Shown here: in pieces, positions 55,413 to 62,838 of the stretch
Numbering within the stretch: the stretch's first letter is position 1
How the letters are laid out: each line of letters begins with the position of its first letter
NCBI GenBank assembly: GCA_030602965.1
Contig: JAUVYS010000001.1
Location: forward strand, 1 to 62,838
Direction: 5' to 3'
Length of the DNA stretch: 62,838 nucleotides
DNA from: Candidatus Bathyarchaeota archaeon
GTDB taxonomy: Archaea > Thermoproteota > Bathyarchaeia > RBG-16-48-13 > JAGMEO01
Position numbers and translations under genes: made by a program
Notes under the pieces: model-generated
The model's input: the letters and a program-made list of their open reading frames with translations, nothing else
What the model was told of the DNA's origin: nothing
Databases searched by the model: none

Positions 55413-55515
55413 GTCTTTTCAACCGAAATGTTACAGAGCACTCATTATGATCTAGCGTGTTTTGGTTTTTATTGTTTAGGCGGACTCGTATAATTGTCTT
55501 TGATTGTAGAAATAG

Positions 55516-55588
55516 AGCCGGGGACCGGATTTGAACCGGTGTGAAGCCGGTCTGCAGCCGACCGCCTCAACCACTCAGCCACCCCGGC
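55516..55588 (-). tRNA. tRNA-Cys (anticodon GCA), no intron
   Basis: Minus-strand GCCGGGG at the 5' end pairs with CCCCGGC; discriminator U73 and no encoded CCA. Anticodon stem GTCGG/CCGGC with loop CTGCAGA (anticodon GCA). T arm ACCGG-TTCAAAT-CCGGT. D loop contains GG. 73 nt, standard. The only recognised tRNA gene in the window without an intron. Confidence 0.95.
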
Positions 55589-55635
55589 TTTTATATCAGC
55601 AAAATATGGTTTTTGTTTTAATGAGCTTTAATTTT

Positions 55636-55893
55636 TCATAATATAATTAACTCAGTTCCTAACGCTTCTCCAGGGAGACCTTTTCTAAACCTCGCTTTAA
55701 GAGTGCCTTTTCTACCGTGAATGCCAACAATTTTACCTATAAGACGATTGCCATTTGGACTGTTCCAAATTATTTTTCTTCCAATATACATTGCCGCCTT
55801 GTTTCTATCATTTGCACCTTCCACTTTTACCAAAGCATACTTATTTTGTTGAGTGCATTGTCCGCCTTGGTAGTTAACAAACAGTGCTCTCAT
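55636..55893 (-). CDS. rpl35ae: Ribosomal protein L35Ae
   Basis: 85-aa large-subunit protein. Contains NKYALVKVEGANDRNKAAMYIGRKI and GKIVGIHGRKGTLKARFRKGLPG, the L35Ae signature (YxGKR-type then VTRxHGxxGxVRAxFxxNLP). ATG 55893. Upstream of tRNA-Cys on the same strand, with 48 bp between. Confidence 0.95.
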   Translation of the reverse strand: MRALFVNYQGGQCTQQNKYALVKVEGANDRNKAAMYIGRKIIWNSPNGNRLIGKIVGIHGRKGTLKARFRKGLPGEALGTELIIL

Positions 55894-55968
55894 GATTATT
55901 TTGCTCCTTTGAAAACAGGTTGCTAGGGTCTAAAGCGTCATTCAATCCTTTATAATGGTTTCTCACAT

Positions 55969-56823
55969 TCACATCAACATTTGTTTTACTGCAAGTTCTC
56001 TTACTTTAGCAAGGTTTACATAATCGTCTCCACGTGAATCGATTGGAGTTTCCAATATGAGGGGCAGCTGTTTGATAGCTTCATTTTTAAGGATTATTTT
56101 AAACCCGTTCTCTCCTATGAAACCTAATCCTATATGTTCATGTCTATCGGTGTGGCTTCCCAGATCGCCTTTTGAGTCATTTAAATGAACGACTTTAAGA
56201 AGATTCAAGCCAATTACTTCATCCAAATGTTTTAGTGTATTAACAAGAGCTTTTCTCTCTCTAAGTTCATAGCCAGCAGAAAAAGCATGGCATGTATCAA
56301 AGCATATAGCAACTCTGCTTTTCTGTTCAACTCTGCTGATAATGTGTTGAAGATCTTCGAAGGCGCCACCTACACTGTTCTTTGTTCCTGCAGTGTTTTC
56401 TAACAAAATAATTACATCATTATCAATTGTTGAGAGAGCCTTATTACATGCTTCAGCCACTCGGTTATATCCAGCTTCTATTCCTGTTCCAAGATGACTT
56501 CCCAGATGAATTACACAGTAAGGAATGTTAAGTAATCCGCATCGATGAACTTCGGCAATAAGGCTGTCAACTGACTTCTTATAGATGTGTTTTTTTGGAG
56601 AGGCAAGATTTGGTAGATATGGCATATGCGCCACAACTGGTGCTATTTCTAAATCACTTAACTTTGAAGTGAACTTCTTTATGTTTTCTTCAGATAGATC
56701 TTTGAACGCCCATCCTCTTGGATTTCGAGTAAATATTTGAAAAGTGTCACATCCGCGTTCTAACGCTCTATCATTCGCAAGATCAATTGAACCTGAAATA
56801 GATACATGAACGCCAATTTTCAA
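55969..56823 (-). CDS. nfo: Deoxyribonuclease IV (AP endonuclease)
   Basis: Base-excision repair enzyme cutting at abasic sites. GVHVSISGSIDLANDRA at the start, QIFTRNPRGW, HMPYLPNLASP, VIHLGSHLGTG, LLENTAGTKNSVG, CFDTCHAFSAG, HLNDSKGDLGSHTDRHEHIG carrying the metal-binding His and Asp residues, and LETP. TTG 56823 (LKIGVHVS) is taken as start because GGAG lies 9 nt upstream. 284 aa. Downstream of herA by about 30 nt on the same strand, so it may share the herA-nurA transcript. Confidence 0.93.
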   Translation of the reverse strand: MKIGVHVSISGSIDLANDRALERGCDTFQIFTRNPRGWAFKDLSEENIKKFTSKLSDLEIAPVVAHMPYLPNLASPKKHIYKKSVDSLIAEVHRCGLLNIPYCVIHLGSHLGTGIEAGYNRVAEACNKALSTIDNDVIILLENTAGTKNSVGGAFEDLQHIISRVEQKSRVAICFDTCHAFSAGYELRERKALVNTLKHLDEVIGLNLLKVVHLNDSKGDLGSHTDRHEHIGLGFIGENGFKIILKNEAIKQLPLILETPIDSRGDDYVNLAKVRELAVKQMLM

Positions 56824-56850
56824 GAAAGAAATCTCCAAAAATAAAAAAAA

Positions 56851-58314
56851 TCAGCTTTTCTTTATTTTCAAATCACTAAAGAAAAGGCGGGTCTCCCCCA
56901 TAGTTTTTTCTTTTAAAGAATTAATTCGTACTATCAAAGGAAAGTTGTTTAAAACCTTTCCAAGCATGAGACAGTAATGTGGTGGAAGCTGTCTAGCAAT
57001 TATGTTGACCGTCTCAACATCAATCATTGCAGCTCTTGAAACTATTTCTAGATCATGTTCGTTTGTGAAGTTAAAAAGAAATATGTTGTCTGCTTGTCTG
57101 TAAACACTTTTTCGAATGCTGTCCGGCTGGTTAGTAATGAATGTTGTGAACATTCCAAGATGTCGCATTCTTGTCACAATGTCATTCCAATATGTCTCCC
57201 GAAGATAGAGGTGTGCTTCCTCAGCGAAAAGGAAAACAGCCTTGAGACCCCAATTTTCAAGTAACTGAGATAATTTGCTTAACAAAAATTCTACAACGAT
57301 TTGCCGAAATTTTGAATTTATGTTTCGAAGATTGATGATGAGAGCACCACCTTTATCCATTTTGTCCATCACTGCTTCCAATACAGTGGCTTCTCCCCAA
57401 TCATCTGTAAAAAATTTTGTATTTATTAAACTCTCAAACCTTCTTAACAACGCATCTTGAATATAATTATTTGACACAGCGCGAATAGCTGAGTTCAAAT
57501 TATTAAGTGTGAGAGCACCCCGCTCTTTAAGATCCTTCCAAATCCTTCGAAACTCCCATGCAGATGTTGCTGGTAGATCCAAAATATTCTCCATTACTCT
57601 TAAGAAAACTCCAAGTCCAGCATACTGCAGAGTGACCTTAAAATCGCTGCCAGGAGTAAGTGAAATAAAACGGTCATAGAGAGAAGTCCTTCCTTCACTC
57701 TTTGTGTATCCAAGATTAATGTATTCTCCATTTATGTCAAAAACTATACAAATGCCACCTTTTGATACCAGCTGGATGAGAAGAAGCTTTGAAAGATGAG
57801 ACTTCCCTGTTCCTTTTTTACCTGTTATAATGTTGAGTTTTCCATCAATAGAATTTATGTTTATTGAGATACGTCCACCACCTTTCAAAGTACCAATGTC
57901 TAAACCATTTTGCGGCTCATTTTCTAGTAATTTAATTAAGTCTGCGTCTGGGAGCTTTCTAAGCCTTGATGTAGAGCGAGGTGGAATCCAAGACACATCG
58001 TTACTAACCTTTCCTTTATTTAACGCTCCTCGAATTTTACAAGTAAAAAGCTCAGCATCTTTGATAATATTCACGAAAGACTTCATTTCAAGCGGGTCTA
58101 AGTCTACACCCTCAAGTTTTTCTGTTGATGATGATCGGAGAATGTCTTCAAGAATTCCTGGAACATTTACGTAGCCTGAGTTTATAACTTGTATTATGAG
58201 GGATTTTTCTGAATTTACGTCCTCAACAAGCAGATAATCACCTCTATTAACATCTTCTGGAGGACAGCATATGACCTGAACAGTATTGGCATCAATCTTG
58301 TAGATTTGCATCAT
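56851..58314 (-). CDS. herA: HerA DNA translocase/helicase
   Basis: Hexameric ATPase that pairs with NurA in DNA-end resection. Walker A GKKGTGKSHL at about residue 167, Walker B LFAEEAHLYL at about 365, arginine finger region TRMRHLGMFTTFITNQPDSI, and a C-terminal brace. N-terminal HAS-barrel. 487 aa. ATGA overlap with nurA upstream, so the two are coupled. Rad50 and Mre11 genes, which often accompany herA-nurA, are not in this window. Confidence 0.92.
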   Translation of the reverse strand: MMQIYKIDANTVQVICCPPEDVNRGDYLLVEDVNSEKSLIIQVINSGYVNVPGILEDILRSSSTEKLEGVDLDPLEMKSFVNIIKDAELFTCKIRGALNKGKVSNDVSWIPPRSTSRLRKLPDADLIKLLENEPQNGLDIGTLKGGGRISININSIDGKLNIITGKKGTGKSHLSKLLLIQLVSKGGICIVFDINGEYINLGYTKSEGRTSLYDRFISLTPGSDFKVTLQYAGLGVFLRVMENILDLPATSAWEFRRIWKDLKERGALTLNNLNSAIRAVSNNYIQDALLRRFESLINTKFFTDDWGEATVLEAVMDKMDKGGALIINLRNINSKFRQIVVEFLLSKLSQLLENWGLKAVFLFAEEAHLYLRETYWNDIVTRMRHLGMFTTFITNQPDSIRKSVYRQADNIFLFNFTNEHDLEIVSRAAMIDVETVNIIARQLPPHYCLMLGKVLNNFPLIVRINSLKEKTMGETRLFFSDLKIKKS

Positions 58315-59387
58315 GAAATCACCTTGTTATTGATCAACCCTCCCCCATATGGGCCAAAAAGAATCTGACGAATATTGGGTCGAAACACGGTTCTTATTCC
58401 AAAATTCTCAGCGATTAAGCGTTGCATCCCAATTATTTCGCTTGCAGAGAACCTTGACAATATGTGAGCAAGTCTTAATGTCTCAGGGTAACTTTCGACG
58501 ACAATATCATTGCTTATAAGCTTTTGAACTGCGTTAATTCCTGTCTCTCTTTCTATTTCGCGGTCAACATCTAGACGGAATGAAAATTGACTGGGAGTAA
58601 GCTTTGCAGCATACACTCTGCCAAAGAAACAGAGATAATTACCATACTGCCGGCGAATAATTTCATCTAAGTCAAGCAAACATGGAGCATTACGATTGTT
58701 AATTAAATCTGCGATTCTACGACCAAATATAGTAAATTTTGTTTTTTTTGAAAAAGCCAACACCACGTTTCCTCGGCTTCTCGCCATTCGGAGCATATCA
58801 TCTATTAAGGTAACAGGACTATCAATGGTCCATGCAGTAAGTGAACCATCCCAAAGTATAACGGAGTCTTCACAAGATTGTGAAAGTTGAGCTTGGAGCC
58901 ACCGTTCAAGAATATTTCGAATACGTCCAGGCATGCACCAAACATCAGGTGTTGGTGCTGCTCTACTAGCACCAAAGTACATTTGACGAAGTTTATTGTA
59001 AAGAAATTGTTTATTATTCTCTGTTACATGGAAGATGAATGGTCCGTAACGAGTATAATTATACTTAACCTCATCTTTCCAGACAATTGTACCTCGGACA
59101 GCACAAAGCAAACCATTGCTAGTTTCACCTAATTCAATACTAGATGTATCCAAACCAAAAATGTGTGCTTTCTCATCGATATATGCCAGTTTTATCATAT
59201 CCAAATTTTCTCCATCAAAATTGGCAATAAATTCATGTTCGTTAAGTTTGTTAAAGTCTCCAACGTAGTTTGTCGGCAAATCGATGTTTCTTAGACGATG
59301 ACTTGATTCAATAGTGTTCTTTAGAGAAGCATTGCCCAGTTCTACGAAGTTATATGGAGACTTCTGACTAAAATCAAGAACTTGCAT
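58311..59387 (-). CDS. nurA: NurA nuclease
   Basis: 5'-to-3' nuclease partner of HerA. RNase H-like NurA domain: DSVILWDGSLTAW carries an Asp motif, VVLAFSKKTKFT is the conserved basic strand, and the C-terminal part has SFRLDVDRE and a helical end. 358 aa. First gene of nurA-herA(-nfo); preceded by 200 bp that contain a possible structured RNA on the opposite strand. Confidence 0.88.
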   Translation of the reverse strand: MQVLDFSQKSPYNFVELGNASLKNTIESSHRLRNIDLPTNYVGDFNKLNEHEFIANFDGENLDMIKLAYIDEKAHIFGLDTSSIELGETSNGLLCAVRGTIVWKDEVKYNYTRYGPFIFHVTENNKQFLYNKLRQMYFGASRAAPTPDVWCMPGRIRNILERWLQAQLSQSCEDSVILWDGSLTAWTIDSPVTLIDDMLRMARSRGNVVLAFSKKTKFTIFGRRIADLINNRNAPCLLDLDEIIRRQYGNYLCFFGRVYAAKLTPSQFSFRLDVDREIERETGINAVQKLISNDIVVESYPETLRLAHILSRFSASEIIGMQRLIAENFGIRTVFRPNIRQILFGPYGGGLINNKVIS

Positions 59388-59481
59388 AACACTTCCTCCA
59401 GAAAATTTTCAACTCAGAAGTTAAGACTTCTTTTTTTAACCTAAGTAAACTAAATATAGAAACGCGTATAGTCTTTATAGT

Positions 59482-59571
59482 GGTGTAGTGGGTTAGCGTC
59501 AACCATAATTACCCCCTTTTTCGGTTTGTCGCCTAAAGTCCTTGGTGGGCTTTAGCACGACCCGCTATACC
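59482..59571 (+). ncRNA. Candidate three-way-junction structured RNA
   Basis: GGTGTAGTGGGT (59482-59493) pairs with ACCCGCTATACC (59560-59571) over 12 bp; the two G-U pairs work only on the plus strand. Inside, GCG-TC-AACC (496-504) pairs with GGTT-TGT-CGC (523-532), and CTAAAG-T-CC (533-541) pairs with GG-G-CTTTAG (547-555). This makes a compact three-way junction of about 90 nt. No coding frame fits, and the flanking genes read the other way. It is not a tRNA; no C/D or clear H/ACA box seen. Prediction by hand. Confidence 0.5.
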
Positions 59572-59586
59572 TTCATATTTGAAGTT

Positions 59587-60036
59587 TCATTCTAGCGACT
59601 TTATGAGTATGTAACCATATCCCTTATTGGTATGAATTCGCCTGAGGGCACCCTTCTTTGTTAAATCTGTTAATCTTCCCTTAATTGTTCCAATTGGGTA
59701 ATGTATTGCATTAATTTTCATTACTTCTAATAGGTTACTAAGTGTTCGCGGTTTCTTTTTTCCCCATTTGGTAGCGAGGATCTTTGTAATGACTTCAGGA
59801 CATGACGCACCTGAGGAAACAGTGACTGTAGGTAATACGTCCGCTTCGACTGTTTTTTCTCCTAATTTATGCACATGTGATCTTGCTGTTGTAGAAGTTA
59901 AGGTGAAAGCTTCAGAAACTTTACTTACAATAATCGAAAGGTCATCTAACGCTTTCATTACTTCGTCTTGAGAACCACTTAATTCAATTTCTTTATCATT
60001 TATTCGAATTCTAAGTCTGAAGGGGTGAGAACTCAT
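59587..60036 (-). CDS. Tandem paralogue 4: beta-domain/winged-helix protein
   Basis: 149 aa, last gene of a four-gene array of related proteins. N-terminal beta-domain RLRIRINDKEIELSGSQDEV, then a linker that has lost the ISPEG segment kept by its paralogues, then a C-terminal winged helix (GTIKGRLTDLTKKGALRRIH) followed by NKGYGYILI. 3-nt gap after the preceding gene. The most diverged member of the array. Function unknown, predicted DNA-binding. Confidence 0.62.
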   Translation of the reverse strand: MSSHPFRLRIRINDKEIELSGSQDEVMKALDDLSIIVSKVSEAFTLTSTTARSHVHKLGEKTVEADVLPTVTVSSGASCPEVITKILATKWGKKKPRTLSNLLEVMKINAIHYPIGTIKGRLTDLTKKGALRRIHTNKGYGYILIKSLE

Positions 60037-60039
60037 GTT

Positions 60040-60543
60040 TTATTCTCCTTTTTTATTTTTTAGTTGTTTTAGAATCTCTTCAGTCTTCTTGATTCCCCTG
60101 CTTGTAATTCGGTATTCACCTCTACCCACTCTATCGACGATACCGTCGTTGACCATCCACGCCAACTGATTGAACATTGTCTTCATTGCTTTTCCAGTGA
60201 TTTTTGATAGTTCATTGGCTGAAAGAGATTCTTTAGGTTGTTTTTGGAATTTGTTACTGATGTATGAGCCCATGAGTGCTAAGCAAACGGCGTCTTCTGC
60301 TGAAATATCCTTTGGACTTGTAAGTATGATGCCTTCTGGCGCGATCTGTAAAATTCCTTTTAAATCGTTTACAACCGCTCTTAAATCTGGAGTGAAAATT
60401 ATGTCTCGAAGTATTTCATATTCAGGATATATTTTGTTTAAAAAGTCAATGAAAACTGAAAACACTGCTTCAGGAGTTCCTTCGAAGTCAAGTTTGTTAT
60501 CACCAAATTCAACATGAACTTTCAAATTTTTTGATTCACTCAT
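60040..60543 (-). CDS. Tandem paralogue 3: beta-domain/winged-helix protein
   Basis: 167 aa. Start ATG 60543 (MSESKNLKVHV) is chosen because GAGG lies about 9 nt upstream; the ORF also runs to ATG 60561. N-terminal KVHVEFGDNKLDFEGTPEAV, central LKGILQIAPEGIILTSPKD, C-terminal winged helix SANELSKITGKAMKTMFNQL then VDRVGRGEYRITSRGI. Shares IxPEGxxLxxPxD and VGRGEYxIT with its neighbours. Confidence 0.68.
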   Translation of the reverse strand: MSESKNLKVHVEFGDNKLDFEGTPEAVFSVFIDFLNKIYPEYEILRDIIFTPDLRAVVNDLKGILQIAPEGIILTSPKDISAEDAVCLALMGSYISNKFQKQPKESLSANELSKITGKAMKTMFNQLAWMVNDGIVDRVGRGEYRITSRGIKKTEEILKQLKNKKGE

Positions 60544-60544
60544 C

Positions 60545-61069
60545 TTATACTTCCTCTGCAATAGCTCTTATACGAGGTAAGTCTTTCTTTCGGAAGCCTT
60601 CGATACCATAGGTTGTAATTTTGTATTCTCCTCTTCCCACCCTTTCTACCCATCCAATGTCTACCATCTCACTTAATCTGGCTGCTACAGAACCTGGTTT
60701 TCCCCCAGTTGTTGTTATTATTTCAGCAATAGATAGGGAGTCCTTGCCAAGTCTTCCTAAACGAAAGCCAACTTTAGCTTTAAGTAGATGAAGAAGAATA
60801 TGTTCTCTTTCACCTGTTTGTTCCCTGGGGACCGTTATAACTAATCCCTCGGGAGTAATCAGTAATACCTTTTCTAATTCTTTCAATAAATCTTCAAAAC
60901 TCACGGTTAAAGTTAATTTTGATATCAAATTGTAATTTGGATAGATTTTAGTTAAAAAGTTAAGGAAACCACTAATCACTTCATCAACAGAACCGGAGAA
61001 TTTAGCTTCCAACTTATTAACTTTTACAGTGACCTCGAGCTTTTTCTCTATAGTGCGCAATTTTTTCAC
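60545..61069 (-). CDS. Tandem paralogue 2: beta-domain/winged-helix protein
   Basis: 174 aa. N-terminal VTVKVNKLEAKFSGSVDEV, central LEKVLLITPEGLVITVPREQ, and C-terminal winged helix SIAEIITTTGGKPGSVAARL then VERVGRGEYKITTYGIEGF. Adjoins paralogue 1 with no gap, so translation is probably coupled. The GGKPGSVAARLSEM segment looks like the recognition helix. Confidence 0.68.
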   Translation of the reverse strand: MKKLRTIEKKLEVTVKVNKLEAKFSGSVDEVISGFLNFLTKIYPNYNLISKLTLTVSFEDLLKELEKVLLITPEGLVITVPREQTGEREHILLHLLKAKVGFRLGRLGKDSLSIAEIITTTGGKPGSVAARLSEMVDIGWVERVGRGEYKITTYGIEGFRKKDLPRIRAIAEEV

Positions 61070-61528
61070 CTATTTAGTAATTTTTGAAATTAGATCATCC
61101 ACCCATTTTTTTCCTAAGATGGTTAGTCTGTAGCCCCCGCCGTTTTTAAGAGCTAATCCTTCTCTTCTCATTTCGCTAAGCCTAGAACCAAAGCCAGTTG
61201 CGGGGCGCCCACTTAAACTCAATAAATGGCCAACTTCTTTAGGTTCAATAGAATTTGGATCGTAGGAATACAAAATTAGCCCAATAGCTTCTTTATTGGT
61301 TAATTTATCTTTTGGAACGATGATTAATGGTCCTTCAGGTGAAAATTCTATCAAACCTGAAAGCATCATTTTTGTTTCTGAAGGAACAATGTCTGGACCA
61401 ATAACTAATCCATCTATTGTTGCTAACCACTCTGGAAAAGTTTCGAGGGAAGATATGATCTCGTCTAGACTTTCACCTTCTATTTCCACATTCCCAAATG
61501 GTCTTTTTATTACAACTCTAATCTTCAA
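61070..61528 (-). CDS. Tandem paralogue 1: beta-domain/winged-helix protein
   Basis: 152 aa, first gene of the array. N-terminal MKIRVVIKRPFGNVEIEGESLDEI is split here after 20 residues: a beta-rich ~40-residue domain. Central LSGLIEFSPEGPLIIVPKDK; C-terminal winged helix LLSLSGRPATGFGSRLSEMR. An AT-rich TATA-type region (TAATATAACGTATATATT on the plus strand, about 61594-61611) lies upstream and is the likely promoter of the whole array. Not a family I recognise. Confidence 0.68.
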   Translation of the reverse strand: MKIRVVIKRPFGNVEIEGESLDEIISSLETFPEWLATIDGLVIGPDIVPSETKMMLSGLIEFSPEGPLIIVPKDKLTNKEAIGLILYSYDPNSIEPKEVGHLLSLSGRPATGFGSRLSEMRREGLALKNGGGYRLTILGKKWVDDLISKITK

Positions 61529-61708
61529 TGGAAAATCGTTTAGAAATAATTTTAACGTAAATTTAAACTTTTCTACTACATGTTAACATAACGTAATATA
61601 ACGTATATATTTCAATGTGAGTTGCATGTAATTCGTATTCCTAAAAAATATAATAAAATATATATCCATCACAAGAATGTTTTAATTCTAGCTAAACTCG
61701 ATAATATA

Positions 61709-62776
61709 TTATTTGATAATGCCTTTGTTTTTTAAATATTTGATCATCTCTTTTTCTGTCTTGAAAATTTTCGTAGCATGATATTCAAAGAAAGGACTTA
61801 ATTTTTTAGGGAAGTAAGCAAAGACATTTTTATTGTTAGTGAAGCCATAAACCATCTCGCTCAAGACACCAGGAGATAAAACTGGTACGGGATAGTAGAC
61901 TATTATCATGTCGCTTTGAGAAATAAGTTTGTAATCTCTATCAACAGTTTGGTCAATAATATCTTCTCTTGCTTCTTCAATTTCGCTAATATTGATTAAT
62001 CCTTGTTTACCATCTACTTTAAATTTTAGTTTATCTTTGCCTTTTCTCTTTGCTGCTTCAGCAAATCCAATCAAATCCATTTCTTCAATATCCTCAGGAT
62101 CGAAGATAATAAGATCACGTTTTCTAAGCTCATCTCGAAATCTATTCTTTGCTTTCATCTTCGATGGATCTTGCTTCATATAAGTCATAGGGTAGCTGAT
62201 GTAAGCTTTCTTAATATTTAGGTCAAATAAAAGATTGATAATTTCTTCTGGGGGATCCTTATTTGTAATGACATAATTTTTCACTCCTTGATAATTGGCA
62301 ATCATATTGGATATGAAAAGCTCCTCGTCTCGCCATACTAGGAGTTCTTTTAAACTAAATTTTCCTTTCCATCCAGGTTGTCTTTCAAGCCTAATCTTAA
62401 TGGTTTGAATATCATCAATTATCGTTAAAAACACATCTGGTGATAATTGATTAAGATAGTGAAAATCGAAAGCAGGTATGAGATTTTTTTTCCATCTAAA
62501 ACAGGCGTGGGTGCTTATTATCAGGTTTTCTTGGCTTTTTGCTTCTGTAATAATTTGTTCAAACACTGTGGCACGAAGATAGTTAAGAGTAGAAGATGAC
62601 ATATCTAAAATTTTGTGTTCAGGTATTTCTCTACCAAGTCTCTTTGCTGTTTCAAACATCATAGAACCTACATGAAGAACTTTCGTAGGTTTACTTGCTT
62701 TAGTGATAAGCTCTGCAAGGTTCTCTAAATATTCGTTCCTCTTGCTTCCACTAATTCCAGTCCCAACTATGATCAT
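61709..62776 (-). CDS. Kinase-like P-loop domain fused to deoxyribosyltransferase-like domain
   Basis: 355 aa. Residues 1-180 look like an adenylate-kinase-type NTPase with a degenerate P-loop GTGISGSKRNEY (no GK[ST]) and an HACFRWKK segment; VFLTIIDD and RLERQPGWKG suggest a nucleotide-binding core. Residues 190-330 match the nucleoside 2-deoxyribosyltransferase fold: KAYISYPMTYM at the start and DMIIVYYPVPVLSPGVLSE with the catalytic-type Ser-x-Gly...Glu. The combination points to nucleotide/nucleoside handling, but the reaction is unknown. ATG 62776 with GGAGGG upstream. Confidence 0.65.
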   Translation of the reverse strand: MIIVGTGISGSKRNEYLENLAELITKASKPTKVLHVGSMMFETAKRLGREIPEHKILDMSSSTLNYLRATVFEQIITEAKSQENLIISTHACFRWKKNLIPAFDFHYLNQLSPDVFLTIIDDIQTIKIRLERQPGWKGKFSLKELLVWRDEELFISNMIANYQGVKNYVITNKDPPEEIINLLFDLNIKKAYISYPMTYMKQDPSKMKAKNRFRDELRKRDLIIFDPEDIEEMDLIGFAEAAKRKGKDKLKFKVDGKQGLINISEIEEAREDIIDQTVDRDYKLISQSDMIIVYYPVPVLSPGVLSEMVYGFTNNKNVFAYFPKKLSPFFEYHATKIFKTEKEMIKYLKNKGIIK

Positions 62777-62838
62777 GTTTTAACCCTCCTTTACGGGGTT
62801 ATACACGTATATTGCAAAAAGAATAAAGTCAGTCTTTA

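Noticed and set aside
55132..55422. 96-aa alternative frame in the small membrane protein region
   Set aside because: Trp/His/Cys-rich composition and no hydrophobic pattern; the 103-aa frame has two clear membrane segments.
59461..59586. tRNA or C/D-box RNA in the nurA upstream region
   Set aside because: The TAGTGGGTTAGC part resembles a tRNA D arm, but no anticodon or T arm follows, and no RUGAUGA/CUGA pair is present.
1..62838. CRISPR arrays, insertion sequences, prophage or integrative elements
   Set aside because: No regularly spaced repeats, transposase or integrase motifs were found; the small 75-aa protein at 36890 is too short to call a transposase.

Overview
The window reads as the chromosome of an AT-rich, anaerobic archaeon, most likely a Thermoproteota/TACK lineage of the Bathyarchaeia type. 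The lineage is an inference from gene content, not from a tree. Archaeal identity is secure: Orc1/Cdc6, both PolD subunits, a four-OB-fold RPA, TFE, aMBF1, an alpha-NAC, Alba, Elf1, Sec61-beta, L35Ae, GGGP synthase, Trm56, a 7S SRP RNA, and tRNAs with bulge-helix-bulge introns. A class III (oxygen-sensitive) ribonucleotide reductase points to anaerobic life. No CRISPR array, IS element or prophage was recognised.

Layout. 1-5.2 kb: SRP RNA, tRNA-thiolation enzyme, site-2 protease, NAD kinase, a frameshifted nob1 and a decayed tRNA/rRNA m5C methyltransferase. 5.3-7.5 kb: a translationally coupled pair made of a divergent protein that may belong to the FtsZ/tubulin superfamily and a membrane-anchored secreted partner. 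7.7-15.5 kb: tRNA-Val with a displaced intron, the TFE/HD/DUF2110 operon, Trm56, HflX-aMBF1, NAC and divergent pyrI/pyrB. 15.6-20.9 kb: nrdG-nrdD plus an upstream NrdD-like protein fused to a winged helix that has lost both radical residues. 21-29.6 kb: two-intron tRNA-Pro, a phosphoesterase, a SWIM protein, an Lrp regulator divergent from a complete dapA-dapB-lysA-dapF-dapL lysine cluster, and a glycosyltransferase. 30-38.7 kb: phosphoglycerate mutase, an origin with ORB-like boxes in front of orc1/cdc6, PolD small subunit, MtnA and two-intron tRNA-Ser. 38.7-53.3 kb: regulators, Elf1, GGGP synthase, PolD large subunit, Sec61-beta, an MBL nuclease, ZPR1, DUF2070, Alba, an aminotransferase, RPA and a PRC-barrel protein. 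53.4-62.8 kb: an Lhr helicase remnant, a dUTPase/dCTP deaminase family protein, tRNA-Cys, L35Ae, endonuclease IV, HerA-NurA, a candidate structured RNA, four tandem paralogous winged-helix proteins and a kinase-like/deoxyribosyltransferase-like fusion.

Functional themes. DNA replication and repair genes (origin, Orc1, DP1, DP2, RPA, HerA-NurA, endonuclease IV) and deoxynucleotide metabolism (NrdDG, the NrdD-like regulator candidate, dUTPase family) are spread through the whole window. Gene decay is obvious but confined to a few loci (m5C methyltransferase, LLM oxidoreductase, Lhr helicase, an HD protein, possibly nob1). Two themes deserve most attention. One is the pair of candidate new systems: the HTH-fused, catalytically dead NrdD, and the FtsZ-like/membrane pair. 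The other is initiation: several intact genes have conserved N-termini reachable only from CTG, or in one case ATC, rather than ATG/GTG/TTG.
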